The notes: generated by a model from the sequence alone, not told the origin. DNA of 64,000 nt from Saccharospirillum sp. MSK14-1 (GCF_003054965.1 NZ_MIES01000033.1:806001-870000), one strand, 5' to 3'. Counted from the stretch's first letter, positions 46,606-54,801 are shown. Numbers and translations: made by a program.

Positions 46606-47007
46606 ATGAAAACCCAAGGTTCCTGTTTGTGCCAAGACGTGCGCTTTGAGCTGGAAGGCGAGTTTACGAATTTCTTTTTTTGCCATTGTCACTATTGCCA
46701 GAAGGGCACGGGTTCGGCGCATGCCTCCAATCTGTTTGCCAGCCCGGCAACCGTTAATTGGCTGTCCGGTCAGGCGCAGGTGTCGACCTTTAATCTACCG
46801 GAAACCCGTCATGTACGTTCTTTTTGCAGTCGTTGTGGTTCGCCGGTGCCGACGGTGATGAAAGAAGGGCGGCTGGTATTGGTACCGGCCGGTTGCCTAG
46901 ATGAACCTGTGAACACGCAACCGACAGCGCATCTGTTTACGCTCAGCCAAGCCCATTGGGAGGCTGCGTTACCATCCGCGCCACGGTTTGACGGTTACCC
47001 GGAATAA
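46606..47007 (+). CDS. GFA-family (glutathione-dependent formaldehyde-activating-like) zinc protein
   Basis: A 133-aa protein of the Mss4-like/GFA fold. The zinc-binding cysteines are visible: GSCLCQDVRF near the N-terminus, CHCHYCQKGTGSAHASNLF, and FCSRCGSPVP. GFA members bind glutathione adducts or are of unknown role; many are misnamed as formaldehyde enzymes. The length is usual. It is followed by an ArsR-SRPBCC pair but probably not in the same operon. Confidence 0.85.
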   Translation: MKTQGSCLCQDVRFELEGEFTNFFFCHCHYCQKGTGSAHASNLFASPATVNWLSGQAQVSTFNLPETRHVRSFCSRCGSPVPTVMKEGRLVLVPAGCLDEPVNTQPTAHLFTLSQAHWEAALPSAPRFDGYPE

Positions 47008-47062
47008 CACCAACCCCCTATGAATAGCCGCTGAGAGTTGGGTCTCTGGTTTTTTGCTTGAA

Positions 47063-47082
47063 ATATTCCAATATTGGAATAT
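47063..47082. promoter_or_regulatory. Perfect 20-bp palindrome, likely ArsR operator
   Basis: ATATTCCAATATTGGAATAT is a perfect inverted repeat lying 10 bp before the ArsR start codon, overlapping where a promoter or leader must be. ArsR-type repressors bind such AT-rich palindromes upstream of their own genes, so autoregulation is likely. Position and symmetry are seen; binding is inferred. Confidence 0.7.
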
Positions 47083-47092
47083 ATTGGAGGGT

Positions 47093-47437
47093 ATGAATGA
47101 AACCGTACAACCGGACAGGGTGTTTATGGCTCTGGCGGATCCGCGTCGCAGACAGCTGCTGGAGTGGTTAGCACAAGGTGAAATGAGTGTGACGGATCTG
47201 GTCGCGCGCACGGGCTGGAACCAACCGCTGGTGTCCAAGCAGCTGGCTGCGCTAAAAGCAGCCGATCTGGTGATGGTCAGCCAGGTTGGGCGGCATCGAT
47301 TGTATCGTGCTCGTTTGGCGCCGTTGCAGCCCTTGGTGAGTTGGATCGATCAGCTGGAGTCGCGCTGGCAGAACCAGTTCGATCAATTGGATGCCTACCT
47401 GGGCACTCTCGATGATAAGGAGAAAAACAATGACTGA
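47093..47437 (+). CDS. ArsR-family transcriptional regulator
   Basis: A 114-aa winged-helix protein with the ArsR helix-turn-helix (residues about 18-70, LADPRRRQLLEWLAQGE and QPLVSKQLAALKAADLVMV). No metal-binding cysteines are present in the recognition helix, so it belongs to the non-metal branch that is usually paired with SRPBCC proteins. The ATG at 47093 sits close to GGAGGG; an in-frame TTG at 47054 would place the operator within the gene. Its 3' end overlaps the SRPBCC gene by 8 bp. Confidence 0.85.
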   Translation: MNETVQPDRVFMALADPRRRQLLEWLAQGEMSVTDLVARTGWNQPLVSKQLAALKAADLVMVSQVGRHRLYRARLAPLQPLVSWIDQLESRWQNQFDQLDAYLGTLDDKEKNND

Positions 47438-47936
47438 CACGCCACAGGCTACGCCTGCCGTGATCACCCGCCTCTACAAAGCGCCGATACAGGCCGTGTT
47501 CGATGCCTGGACCGATGCCCGCCACCTGTGCCAATGGCAACGCCCCAATGACCAGGTGACCTGTGACTATCTGTTTGCTGATATTCGCACCGGCGGTTCG
47601 GCACTGCACAAGATGGTGATGCCAAACGGTCATGAGATGTGGTTGTTAACCCGCTATCTAGATGTGTCGGCACCCAATCGGCTGGTGTTCATTCAATACG
47701 AGTCAAACCCACAAGGTGAACCATTATCACCGTCCATGCCGAACTGGCCTCCGGAGATTCAGGCCACGGTCCTGCTCAGTGAAACGGCGGAAGGAACGAT
47801 GATGGAGTTTCGCTGGCAGCCGGTTAATCCAACCGCTGAGCAAGTGGCCGCTTGGGAAGCCTCAAAGGGTGGGGCCATCGGTGGATGGGATACTGGCTTT
47901 GTGCAGTTGTCGGACTACCTGACACCTGCAAGGTAG
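47430..47936 (+). CDS. SRPBCC (AHSA1-like) domain protein
   Basis: A 168-aa START-like protein that should form a hydrophobic ligand-binding cavity (VITRLYKAPIQAVFDAWTDA at the N-terminus is the AHSA1 signature). The ATG at 47430 follows AAGGAG and overlaps the ArsR gene, so the two are translationally coupled. ArsR-SRPBCC operons are widespread; the ligand is unknown. Confidence 0.83.
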   Translation: MTDTPQATPAVITRLYKAPIQAVFDAWTDARHLCQWQRPNDQVTCDYLFADIRTGGSALHKMVMPNGHEMWLLTRYLDVSAPNRLVFIQYESNPQGEPLSPSMPNWPPEIQATVLLSETAEGTMMEFRWQPVNPTAEQVAAWEASKGGAIGGWDTGFVQLSDYLTPAR

Positions 47937-48007
47937 TTGGTAGAAAGGGCGCTGTTTAATGGGCGACAGCTCAATAGAACAAAGAAAAGTGCCGCCAGAA
48001 ACATCAT

Positions 48008-48698
48008 TTAATGACTGTGCTCACTGTGCACGTCCCTTGGGTCGCCCATGCCACCTTTAATCCCCAGGTGGATCAGTAAGATATTTGCCGGCCAAGCGGC
48101 AAACAGGCCGAGGCTGAGTGAGACGTAGAGTGAACTCCAGAAGAGCGCATCGCCCATGCCTGCGTCGCCACCGAGGTAGATGTCGGTGGTGATGGCGACG
48201 GACTCCATCACGACAATACTGATGCTCTCGGCAAAGAAAGCGCCTTTAAAGGCGTCCCGAAAGGTCATACCACTTTGCATCATAGGCCCAATATTGAGCG
48301 CAAAGCCAAAAACATAAGCTAGCACAAAGGTGATCATGGCAGCCGGAAGGTTGCCTAATGCAAAGAAGCCGACCGAAATAATCACACCCAGAATTTCGCC
48401 AATACCACACCCGGAATAGCAGTGCGCTACGGAACGCAGACCTTTGCGTACCAGGTTATCGGTGGCAATTTGCTTGCGACCCGAATAGCGATAACAGACC
48501 AACCCGATCGGGCCGGAATACAGCACGGTCAATGCCCAGACCCATTGCATCATCGATGGAATGTGGCGATTGCTATGGCGTAGGTCGTAAATAACCCAAG
48601 CCAGGCAAGCAACGACCAGCGTTAGCCACACACTGAGACCGGTCCAGGTGTTTAATAGCGATTGGATCTGATCAAGGTTCATCAAAAATACCCGCATC
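48008..48698 (-). CDS. DUF4396-family membrane protein
   Basis: A 229-aa protein with about five to six membrane segments and the DUF4396 hallmark HCYSGCGIGEILG, with two cysteines and a histidine before a membrane helix, and a His-rich end (HSEHSH) that may bind metal. Related proteins are often near metal or redox genes, but their role is not established. The start is uncertain: ATG at 48698 or 48683; neither has a strong ribosome site, and an extension to 48823 lacks family features. It is monocistronic, convergent with the SRPBCC gene. Confidence 0.7.
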
Positions 48699-48961
48699 AC
48701 TGGATGGATGAAATCATGACTGATAGAGGTTGAATCAGATAGTGGTTTTTCAACCCTGGTCTGGCAATTCGCGCCGCCAGGCGGCAGTATCAAGGCGCCA
48801 GCAGTAACAGCCTGGCTATCCAATCAGCGAATAGAAGGAGGTGTTTATGCGCAGTGTTAATCCGAGTGTTGAGCAAGCGTCGATCCAGGCTGAAGCAAAC
48901 AGCGGGTCGGCGAATCACGTTTGGATAACCCATTCGCACACCTTTAAAAGAGAGATCCACG

Positions 48962-49333
48962 ATGATCACTTACCTGACTATTGGCACCAACAACCTGGCG
49001 CAAGCCACGGAGTTTTTTGATCAATTATTTGCAAAATTTTCTGCAAAACGCGCCTATCAAACCGATCGCTTAGTCGCCTGGCAATTTGGGGACAAAGCGC
49101 CGCTGTTTATCGTTAACGAACCTTTCGATACGGAAGCGGCGACGGTCGGCAATGGCAGCATGGTGGCTTTGAAGGCGGACAGTCCGGAGATGGTCGACCG
49201 TATGCATGCGCTGGCGTTATCGCTCGGTGCTAGTGATGACGGCGCGCCGGGTTACCGGGGCGAGCAGTTTTACGGTGGCTATTTCCGCGATTTGGATGGC
49301 AATAAATTCAACGTCCATCACATCCGTTTTTAA
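48962..49333 (+). CDS. VOC-family (glyoxalase/bleomycin-resistance-like) protein
   Basis: A 123-aa single vicinal-oxygen-chelate domain with the start ITYLTIGTNNLAQATEFFDQLF and the C-terminal RDLDGNKFNVHHIRF. Such proteins bind divalent metal and small molecules; this group is usually a small hydrolase/lyase-like or unknown enzyme. An AGAGAG stretch precedes the ATG. No operon partner. Confidence 0.82.
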   Translation: MITYLTIGTNNLAQATEFFDQLFAKFSAKRAYQTDRLVAWQFGDKAPLFIVNEPFDTEAATVGNGSMVALKADSPEMVDRMHALALSLGASDDGAPGYRGEQFYGGYFRDLDGNKFNVHHIRF

Positions 49334-49342
49334 AACGCAGCA

Positions 49343-49368
49343 CCCGCTCCAATAGCGAGCGGGCATTT
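49343..49368. terminator. Hairpin between the VOC gene and the DeoR gene
   Basis: CCCGCTC (49343-49349) pairs with GAGCGGG (49357-49363) around a 7-nt loop and is followed by CATTT. It lies between convergent genes and could end transcription from both sides, though the U-tract is weak. Confidence 0.5.
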
Positions 49369-49430
49369 CGGCAGGGACGCTGAAGTGCACGCAATTATGA
49401 TCTCGCGATCTTTGCAAATAAGACAGGGCG

Positions 49431-50237
49431 TTAGAGGCTGGTAGCGGAAACTGAATCGTCCTGATCGACATCATCGTTGGCCTGTCCTGACTCAATAAAC
49501 TCAATGGAATCGGGCAAGGCGTTGCGTTTTTGATCGGGCAAGACATCGGTGTAAAACCGATCGACGTATTTAAACGAAGCGACTTTGCAGTGGGAGTTCA
49601 GCGTCCATTTGCTGTTGTCGGCTACCAGGATGCGAGACCGGGTATTGGCGATGATGGCGCGGCTGACTTCGGCTTCGCGAATGTCGTAATCCATCAGGCC
49701 GTTGTCCAGATCCATACTGCCGGTGCTGATGATGCCAAAGTCGGTAATAAATGAGCTGAAAAAATTGGTCACTTCTGGGCCGACCACATCGTGATCGTTG
49801 TGGCGATACTGCCCACCTGAGACGATGACCTCAATGCCGGAATTCCCGGAAAGTGCTGAAGCGACGCTGAGGTTGTTGGTGAGAATGCGCAGCGAAGTGT
49901 GATGGGTGAGCGCCTGCGCCACCAGTTCAATGGTACTGCCCACGCCCAGGCTGACCGTAGAGCCCTCAGGAATGTCCGCGGCCAGACGGGCGGCCATCAA
50001 CCGTTTGGTGTGCTCGTTGCGAACCCGATTGTCGACGGCTGCGGGGCTGGCCGCGCTGGTCGGTAAGCTGACACCGCCATAGCGGCGACGCAACAAGCCT
50101 TGTTCACAGAGCTTGTTGATGTCACGTCGAATGGTCTGAGTGGTCACGCCAAAACGCTGCGCGATGTCTTCGACTTCGACATGCTTTTGCTCATGCACCC
50201 ATTGCAGAATGCTGTGCTGTCGCTCTTTTGCGCTCAT
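49431..50237 (-). CDS. DeoR-family transcriptional regulator of the PhnD-type transport operon
   Basis: A 268-aa DeoR/GlpR-type repressor. The N-terminal helix-turn-helix is at about residues 18-55 (VEVEDIAQRFGVTTQTIRRD), followed by the sugar-phosphate-sensing DeoRC domain with GSTIELVAQAL and ADNSKW. DeoR proteins respond to phosphorylated sugars or polyols. It is the last gene of the minus-strand phnD-phnC-phnE-phnE-HAD operon, 35 bp after the HAD gene, so it is the likely local regulator. Palindromes upstream of the phnD-type gene are candidate operators. Confidence 0.88.
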   Translation of the reverse strand: MSAKERQHSILQWVHEQKHVEVEDIAQRFGVTTQTIRRDINKLCEQGLLRRRYGGVSLPTSAASPAAVDNRVRNEHTKRLMAARLAADIPEGSTVSLGVGSTIELVAQALTHHTSLRILTNNLSVASALSGNSGIEVIVSGGQYRHNDHDVVGPEVTNFFSSFITDFGIISTGSMDLDNGLMDYDIREAEVSRAIIANTRSRILVADNSKWTLNSHCKVASFKYVDRFYTDVLPDQKRNALPDSIEFIESGQANDDVDQDDSVSATSL

Positions 50238-50272
50238 TGGATCCCAGTCACAATCAGATAGCCCATTCCGTT

Positions 50273-51070
50273 TTACGCACCTTCGCCCTGAAGCGATGAG
50301 GTTCTTTGCTGCAACCAGGCCTCGGCCATTTCGGCAAAACCCAGGCCGGAAGGCTGGCCCGCAATCGCTGCCGGTTTGTGCGTCATCGTCGGCAGGTGTT
50401 GGCGGATATTGGCAACACCAATGCTCAGTGGAAAATCACGGAACATGCATTCGTCATTGGGCGCATCACCAATAAAAACCGAGCGTTGCTGCAATGCTGA
50501 CGCCTCCAGTCCAAGCAAGTCACGACCCACTCGAAGCGCCATGGTTGCCTTGTCAAAATCACCTTGCCAGACATTCAGGTGAATTGAACTTTGCCGAACG
50601 TTAAACCCTCGAGCGAGCAGGGCGTTCTGAACCGCAGCTACCTGTTCGGGATTGAGCGATTGCTGCTGGTTGTAATCAATCGCCACATCGACAAAGCGAA
50701 ACGCCTGATCGCTGGCGAGTGTCACCTCAAACCCTAAATCCAGTGCGGCCACTTCATCGAGAATGACAGACTGATGATGTCGATGTGATGACGCTTCTTC
50801 CCAGAAATGCCACTCAACTGTCTGCGCTGCAGAACGCGCCGCATAAAAAGCACCGCCTTCACCGATGACGGCCGTAACGGGCCAGGTGCGAATAATTTGA
50901 TCGCACCAGCCAGCGCACCCACCGGTCACCGGAATGACCCGAATTCCGGCGGATGCTAACCGACAAATCGCCCAATAGGTTTCCGGCAAGAGGCGGCCCT
51001 GGGTGGTCAAGGTATCGTCGACATCGGTGAACAGAATGTCGGCGTGCGCTAGATCGATAGTATTCAACAT
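50273..51070 (-). CDS. HAD-family (type IIB, sucrose-phosphatase-like) phosphatase
   Basis: A 265-aa cytoplasmic HAD hydrolase. Motif I is FTDVDDTLT (nucleophile and acid/base Asp), motif II VTGG, and motif IV IGDAPNDECMF; the cap is of the C2B type found in Cof-like and mannosyl-3-phosphoglycerate phosphatases. It should dephosphorylate a small phosphorylated compound, possibly the substrate imported by the adjacent transporter. The gene is between the second permease and the DeoR gene. Confidence 0.82.
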   Translation of the reverse strand: MLNTIDLAHADILFTDVDDTLTTQGRLLPETYWAICRLASAGIRVIPVTGGCAGWCDQIIRTWPVTAVIGEGGAFYAARSAAQTVEWHFWEEASSHRHHQSVILDEVAALDLGFEVTLASDQAFRFVDVAIDYNQQQSLNPEQVAAVQNALLARGFNVRQSSIHLNVWQGDFDKATMALRVGRDLLGLEASALQQRSVFIGDAPNDECMFRDFPLSIGVANIRQHLPTMTHKPAAIAGQPSGLGFAEMAEAWLQQRTSSLQGEGA

Positions 51071-51103
51071 TGTTGTGGCTTTCCAATGCGTACTTTGAAG
51101 GCA

Positions 51104-51129
51104 CGACCACCCGAACGGTCGGGTGGTCG
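51104..51129 (-). other. Eleven-base-pair stem-loop between permease and HAD genes
   Basis: CGACCACCCGA pairs perfectly with TCGGGTGGTCG around ACGG within the 64-bp gap between the second PhnE-type gene and the HAD gene. There is no U-tract; it could stabilise the upstream message or act as an attenuator within the operon. Confidence 0.5.
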
Positions 51130-51134
51130 ATGGC

Positions 51135-51944
51135 TCAAATGACTTTCTTGCGCAAAGCGCTGGTCACCGATTCACCCAATACCACCAGAACCACAATGGC
51201 GAGCAGGATGGTGGCAACGGTCTGCCAGGCAAACAGATCGATGGAGCCTTGCAGCAAGACACCGATGCCGCCCGCACCGACCAGACCCAACACCGTGGAT
51301 TCCCGGATATTGATGTCCCAGCGCAGAATGATGATGGCAAAAAATGCCGGCATCACTTGAGGCACAATGGCGTAGAGCACCACCTTCATTTTGCTGGCGC
51401 CGGTGGCCTGCATGGCTTCCACGGGGCGACGGTCGATTTCCTCAATGGCTTCGCCCATCAACTTGCCGATGAAACCGATGGAACGGAACATCACCGCCAG
51501 AATACCGGCCAACACGCCCGGGCCAAAAATGGCCACGAACAACAGTGCCCAGATAATGGTGTTCACCGAACGGCTCGACACCAGAATAAAACGACCTAAC
51601 CAGAGCGTCGCCTTGTTCGGCGTGGTGTTTTGCGCCGCGATGTAAGACACCGGTAAGGCGATAAAAATGGTTAACGCCGTAGACAGGGTGGCGATATGAA
51701 CGGTTTCCAGCATGGCGCTGAAAATCTCGTTCCAGGTGTTGAAAGCCGGTGGCCACATGCGCACCGCCAGGTTCTGAATCTGATTCGGTGCGTCCCACAC
51801 CCAGGGCCAGAAAATGTCGATGTCTTGCAATGCCCAGACAACGGCGATCAGCGTTGCCAGATAGACTCCGTAGCGAATAAATTGTTCTTTACGGCTGTAG
51901 CGTGACCAGACGCGATCCGCCAGAACTGCAGCTTGATCTACCAT
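51135..51944 (-). CDS. PhnE-type ABC transporter permease (second)
   Basis: A 269-aa inner-membrane permease with about six transmembrane segments and the EAMQATGASKMKVVLYAIVP coupling region that docks with the ATPase. Two different PhnE-type permeases are encoded, suggesting a heterodimeric channel. The start overlaps the stop of the first permease gene by 7 bp. Family members import phosphonates, phosphite or organophosphates. Confidence 0.87.
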   Translation of the reverse strand: MVDQAAVLADRVWSRYSRKEQFIRYGVYLATLIAVVWALQDIDIFWPWVWDAPNQIQNLAVRMWPPAFNTWNEIFSAMLETVHIATLSTALTIFIALPVSYIAAQNTTPNKATLWLGRFILVSSRSVNTIIWALLFVAIFGPGVLAGILAVMFRSIGFIGKLMGEAIEEIDRRPVEAMQATGASKMKVVLYAIVPQVMPAFFAIIILRWDINIRESTVLGLVGAGGIGVLLQGSIDLFAWQTVATILLAIVVLVVLGESVTSALRKKVI

Positions 51945-52756
51945 ACTTTTTTCCTCACCCAGCCGCTGATGGCTTCACTGATCAAAATGATGCCGATGAT
52001 CATCAGCAAGATGGCGAAGGCGAAATCGTAGTCGTAGCGCCCAAAGGCGTTCATCAACGTGCCGCCAATACCGCCAGCGCCAACAATGCCAACCACTGCG
52101 GATGCGCGCAGATTGCTGTCGAGCTGATACATGGCCAGTCCGATTTGGCGCGGCATGATTTGCGGAAAAATTCCGTAGATGAGCATCTTCAGATAACCGG
52201 CACCCACCGAGCGCATGGCTTCGACCTGACCCCAATCGATCTCTTCGATTTCCTCGGCCAGTAATTTGGCAACAAAACCTATCGAATAGAGCGTTAATGT
52301 CAGAATGCCGGCCAAAGGTCCAAAGCCAACAGCCGCCACAAACAAAATGGCGACGATGACCGGATGAAAGCTGCGCGACACAATGATTAACGTACGGCCG
52401 AGTAAATAGACCGGCAGTGGTGCAACATTACGCGCCGCCATCACCGCGATGGGGAGCGACAGGGACACACCCAGCAGCGTTGCCAAAAAGGCGATCTGGA
52501 AACTTTCTTTAAAGCCGGTCCACAATAAACCGCCGCGTTCAAAACTCGGAGGAAAAGCCCCACCGAAAATTCGGCCAGCGCGCGGCAAGCCTTCGGCAAT
52601 GCGCTCCCAATCGAAGGGGAGAGTGGCAAAAGCCCAATACAGATAACTGAGTGTGACGACAATTAAGCCGTAGCGAATCCAGGGGTTGGCGATAAAGGGT
52701 GGCTTTTTCCAGACCCTGGTCGGCGCACCACTGGCTGCCGTTTTCAGGTCCGTCAT
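51938..52756 (-). CDS. PhnE-type ABC transporter permease (first)
   Basis: A 272-aa inner-membrane permease paralogous to the next gene: both share TLSTALTI- or LLGVSLSL-type segments, the EEIEEIDWGQVEAMRSVGAG coupling region and a VGIVGAGGIG motif. Its ATG overlaps the stop of the ATPase gene in an ATGA junction, so translation is coupled. About six membrane segments are visible. Confidence 0.87.
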   Translation of the reverse strand: MTDLKTAASGAPTRVWKKPPFIANPWIRYGLIVVTLSYLYWAFATLPFDWERIAEGLPRAGRIFGGAFPPSFERGGLLWTGFKESFQIAFLATLLGVSLSLPIAVMAARNVAPLPVYLLGRTLIIVSRSFHPVIVAILFVAAVGFGPLAGILTLTLYSIGFVAKLLAEEIEEIDWGQVEAMRSVGAGYLKMLIYGIFPQIMPRQIGLAMYQLDSNLRASAVVGIVGAGGIGGTLMNAFGRYDYDFAFAILLMIIGIILISEAISGWVRKKVW

Positions 52757-53556
52757 ACCAATGCTCCCTGGGTGTGATCGTCTGCTGTGTCGGGCTCGCC
52801 GTTATCTTCATCCGGTGATTCGATGCCGCCGTAGATGGCATCCAATGCATCCTGATTAAAATCTTTGGGGGCGCCGTCAAAAATCATCTGACCATGACGC
52901 ATGCCGACAATGCGGTCGGTGTACATCCGCGCCTGCGTGACGTTGTGAATATTGATCAATACCGGCAGTGACATTTCACTGGCTAGGCGTTGCAGCAGGC
53001 TCATGATCTGTTGCGAGGTTTTTGGGTCGAGCGAAGCGGTTGGTTCGTCGGCCAGCAGAATTTCCGGCTCTTGCATCAGTGCGCGCACGACTGCAACACG
53101 CTGGCGTTCACCACCGGACAGCTGGTCGGCGCGTTTATCGGCGTAATGTGCAATGCCGACGCGCTCCATCAGGTGAAAGGCGCGGTTGATATCGGCTTGC
53201 GGGAAACGACGCGTCAGGGCCTGAAAAAACGATACATAACCGAGTCGGCCAGACAACACATTTTCCATCACCGTTAAGCGATCAATCAGGTTAAACCCCT
53301 GGAACACCATGCCGATGCGGCGGCGAGAGTGACGTAATTCGCTGCCACGCAGATTGACCAACTCGTTACCGTTCAGCTTGATGGACCCAGAAGTCGGTTC
53401 CACCAGCCGATTAATGCAGCGCAACAAGGTACTTTTACCCGCACCGGAGGCGCCGACGATGGACACCACGCTGCTGCCATCGACTTTTAAATCCAAGCCT
53501 TTCAGTACCGGGTCGTTTTGCCCGTAGCGCTTGACGAGGTTTGTAATTTCTAACAT
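52753..53556 (-). CDS. phnC: PhnC-type ABC transporter ATP-binding protein
   Basis: A 267-aa ATPase. Walker A is GASGAGKSTLL, the signature LSGGERQRVAVVRAL, and Walker B EILLADEPTASLD, followed by the H-loop in NIHNVTQ. It powers the two PhnE-type permeases. The ATG at 53556 is preferred because GGGAG lies 8 nt upstream and the protein then starts MLEITNLVKRYG; the upstream start at 53586 falls in the intergenic stem-loop. The substrate class is phosphonate/phosphite-like; the symbol follows the family. Confidence 0.88.
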   Translation of the reverse strand: MLEITNLVKRYGQNDPVLKGLDLKVDGSSVVSIVGASGAGKSTLLRCINRLVEPTSGSIKLNGNELVNLRGSELRHSRRRIGMVFQGFNLIDRLTVMENVLSGRLGYVSFFQALTRRFPQADINRAFHLMERVGIAHYADKRADQLSGGERQRVAVVRALMQEPEILLADEPTASLDPKTSQQIMSLLQRLASEMSLPVLINIHNVTQARMYTDRIVGMRHGQMIFDGAPKDFNQDALDAIYGGIESPDEDNGEPDTADDHTQGALV

Positions 53557-53572
53557 CTGATTCACTCCCGGT

Positions 53573-53599
53573 GGCGCTTCCGACAAGGCCGGAAGCGCC
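53573..53599 (-). other. Ten-base-pair stem-loop between phnD and phnC
   Basis: GGCGCTTCCG and CGGAAGCGCC form a perfect 10-bp stem with a 7-nt loop in the 68-bp gap downstream of the binding-protein gene. Such stems protect the 5' message of abundant periplasmic binding proteins and reduce expression of the transporter genes that follow. Confidence 0.6.
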
Positions 53600-53624
53600 C
53601 GTTTTTCTGAGTAACGCTGGTCTG

Positions 53625-54620
53625 TTATTGCAGGTTGTCGCGGGTGTATTGCACACCGTTGGACGCCTGAATCGTGCGGATGACACGCCAGTGTTGCTGG
53701 TAGTTGATCGGGATAAAGGTTTCTACGCCTTCGAATTCTTCACCCAATTCAGTGCCGGCAAACTGGAAGCTGTAAAAGGCTTCGCGGATTTTCTCGACCA
53801 GGTCGGGATGCAAGTTGTAGGCGTAGTTGTAGGAGGTGGTCGGGAAGCGATCAGACTCCCACACCAGACGCACGTCTTCCTCGTCGTACAGACCACGAGC
53901 GGCCATGCGCTCGACCACTTCTGAGGCGACCGGAGCGGCGTCATAGTCTTTGGCAACAACACCGAGCATGGATTGATCGTGGCTGCCAGAGAACAGGATT
54001 TCATAGTCTTCGCCCGGTACCACACCCATCTCCGGGAACAGGGCACGCGGTGCCTGGTTGCCAGAGTTGGACGTCGGTGAGGTGTGCGCGATGCGTTTGC
54101 CTTTCAGGTCGGTGATTTCATGAATGTCGGAATCGACATGCGTATACACCTGGAGGGTGTAACCGAACTGACCGGAATCGGACCCCATCAGCGCGAACGG
54201 AACCGCACCGGCAAGGTTAACGGCAAAGGGCGTCGGGCCGGTGGAAAAACCTGCGATGTGCAGACGACCGCTGCGCATGGCTTCAACCTGAGCGGCGTTG
54301 GACTGTACCGCGAAGAAGCGAACGTCTTTGCCGGTTACGTCGGACAGATGTTCGATAAACGGCTGCCAGATGTCGGAATAAATGGCAGGGTCTTCAACCG
54401 GGGTGTACGCAAAAATCAGGGTGTCGGGATCGACCCACTGAGATTCGTCAGTCGGGGCATCGGCGACCATATCGCCGTTTTCGTCGCAATACAGAGTATC
54501 GAGCGCGCCACGTTCGCAATCGGCGTGTGCCTGGCTGCTGATCAGGCCAAGCAAGAGAGCCGCAGCCAGTGCAGGAGCTGATGGTGCCATGCCAGGGAGC
54601 AGTTTTTTACGCAGAGTCAT
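53625..54620 (-). CDS. phnD: PhnD-type periplasmic substrate-binding protein
   Basis: A 331-aa phosphate/phosphite/phosphonate-type binding protein with a signal peptide ending LISSQAHA. An N-terminal extension of about 35 residues with two cysteines (ADCERGALDTLYCDENGD) precedes the usual start LIFAYTPVEDPAIYSDIW. The periplasmic binding fold follows, with the ligand-loop region HTSPTSNSGNQAPRALFP where the conserved Ser/Thr residues of PhnD-type proteins bind the phosphoryl group. It is the first gene of the operon. The true ligand is unknown. Confidence 0.87.
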   Translation of the reverse strand: MTLRKKLLPGMAPSAPALAAALLLGLISSQAHADCERGALDTLYCDENGDMVADAPTDESQWVDPDTLIFAYTPVEDPAIYSDIWQPFIEHLSDVTGKDVRFFAVQSNAAQVEAMRSGRLHIAGFSTGPTPFAVNLAGAVPFALMGSDSGQFGYTLQVYTHVDSDIHEITDLKGKRIAHTSPTSNSGNQAPRALFPEMGVVPGEDYEILFSGSHDQSMLGVVAKDYDAAPVASEVVERMAARGLYDEEDVRLVWESDRFPTTSYNYAYNLHPDLVEKIREAFYSFQFAGTELGEEFEGVETFIPINYQQHWRVIRTIQASNGVQYTRDNLQ

Positions 54621-54714
54621 TATTGTTCTCCGTCGGGCGGCCCACGTGGCATGGCAAAGCCATGCGGGGCATTGAACATCTTGGTAGGCCTAGCCCGGTC
54701 AGTTGTTATTATGG

Positions 54715-54732
54715 GATGTTCAATTGAACATC
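54715..54732. promoter_or_regulatory. Perfect 18-bp palindrome upstream of the phnD-type gene
   Basis: GATGTTCAATTGAACATC is a perfect inverted repeat 95 bp before the phnD-type start. A half copy (ATTGAACATC, 54671-54680) lies nearer the gene, and a related palindrome TTTCAATTGAAA is at 54790-54801. The shared TTCAATTGAA core repeated at spaced sites suggests binding of the operon's DeoR regulator; binding is inferred. Confidence 0.6.
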
Positions 54733-54789
54733 GATACTACCAGTAAACCGATCTTGGGCAACACCGTTAGCGCAATTAATGGTTTTTGT

Positions 54790-54801
54790 TTTCAATTGAA
54801 A
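54790..54801. promoter_or_regulatory. Second TTCAATTGAA palindrome
   Basis: TTTCAATTGAAA is a perfect 12-bp palindrome sharing its core with the 18-bp palindrome 58 bp away. Together with the half site at 54671-54680 it could allow cooperative or looping repression of the phnD-type operon. Confidence 0.5.

Noticed and set aside
49431-54620. Phosphonate degradation operon
   Set aside because: Transport genes are of the phosphonate family, but no phnG-M, phnJ, phnX, phnW or ptxD gene is present in the window, so degradation of phosphonates cannot be claimed.
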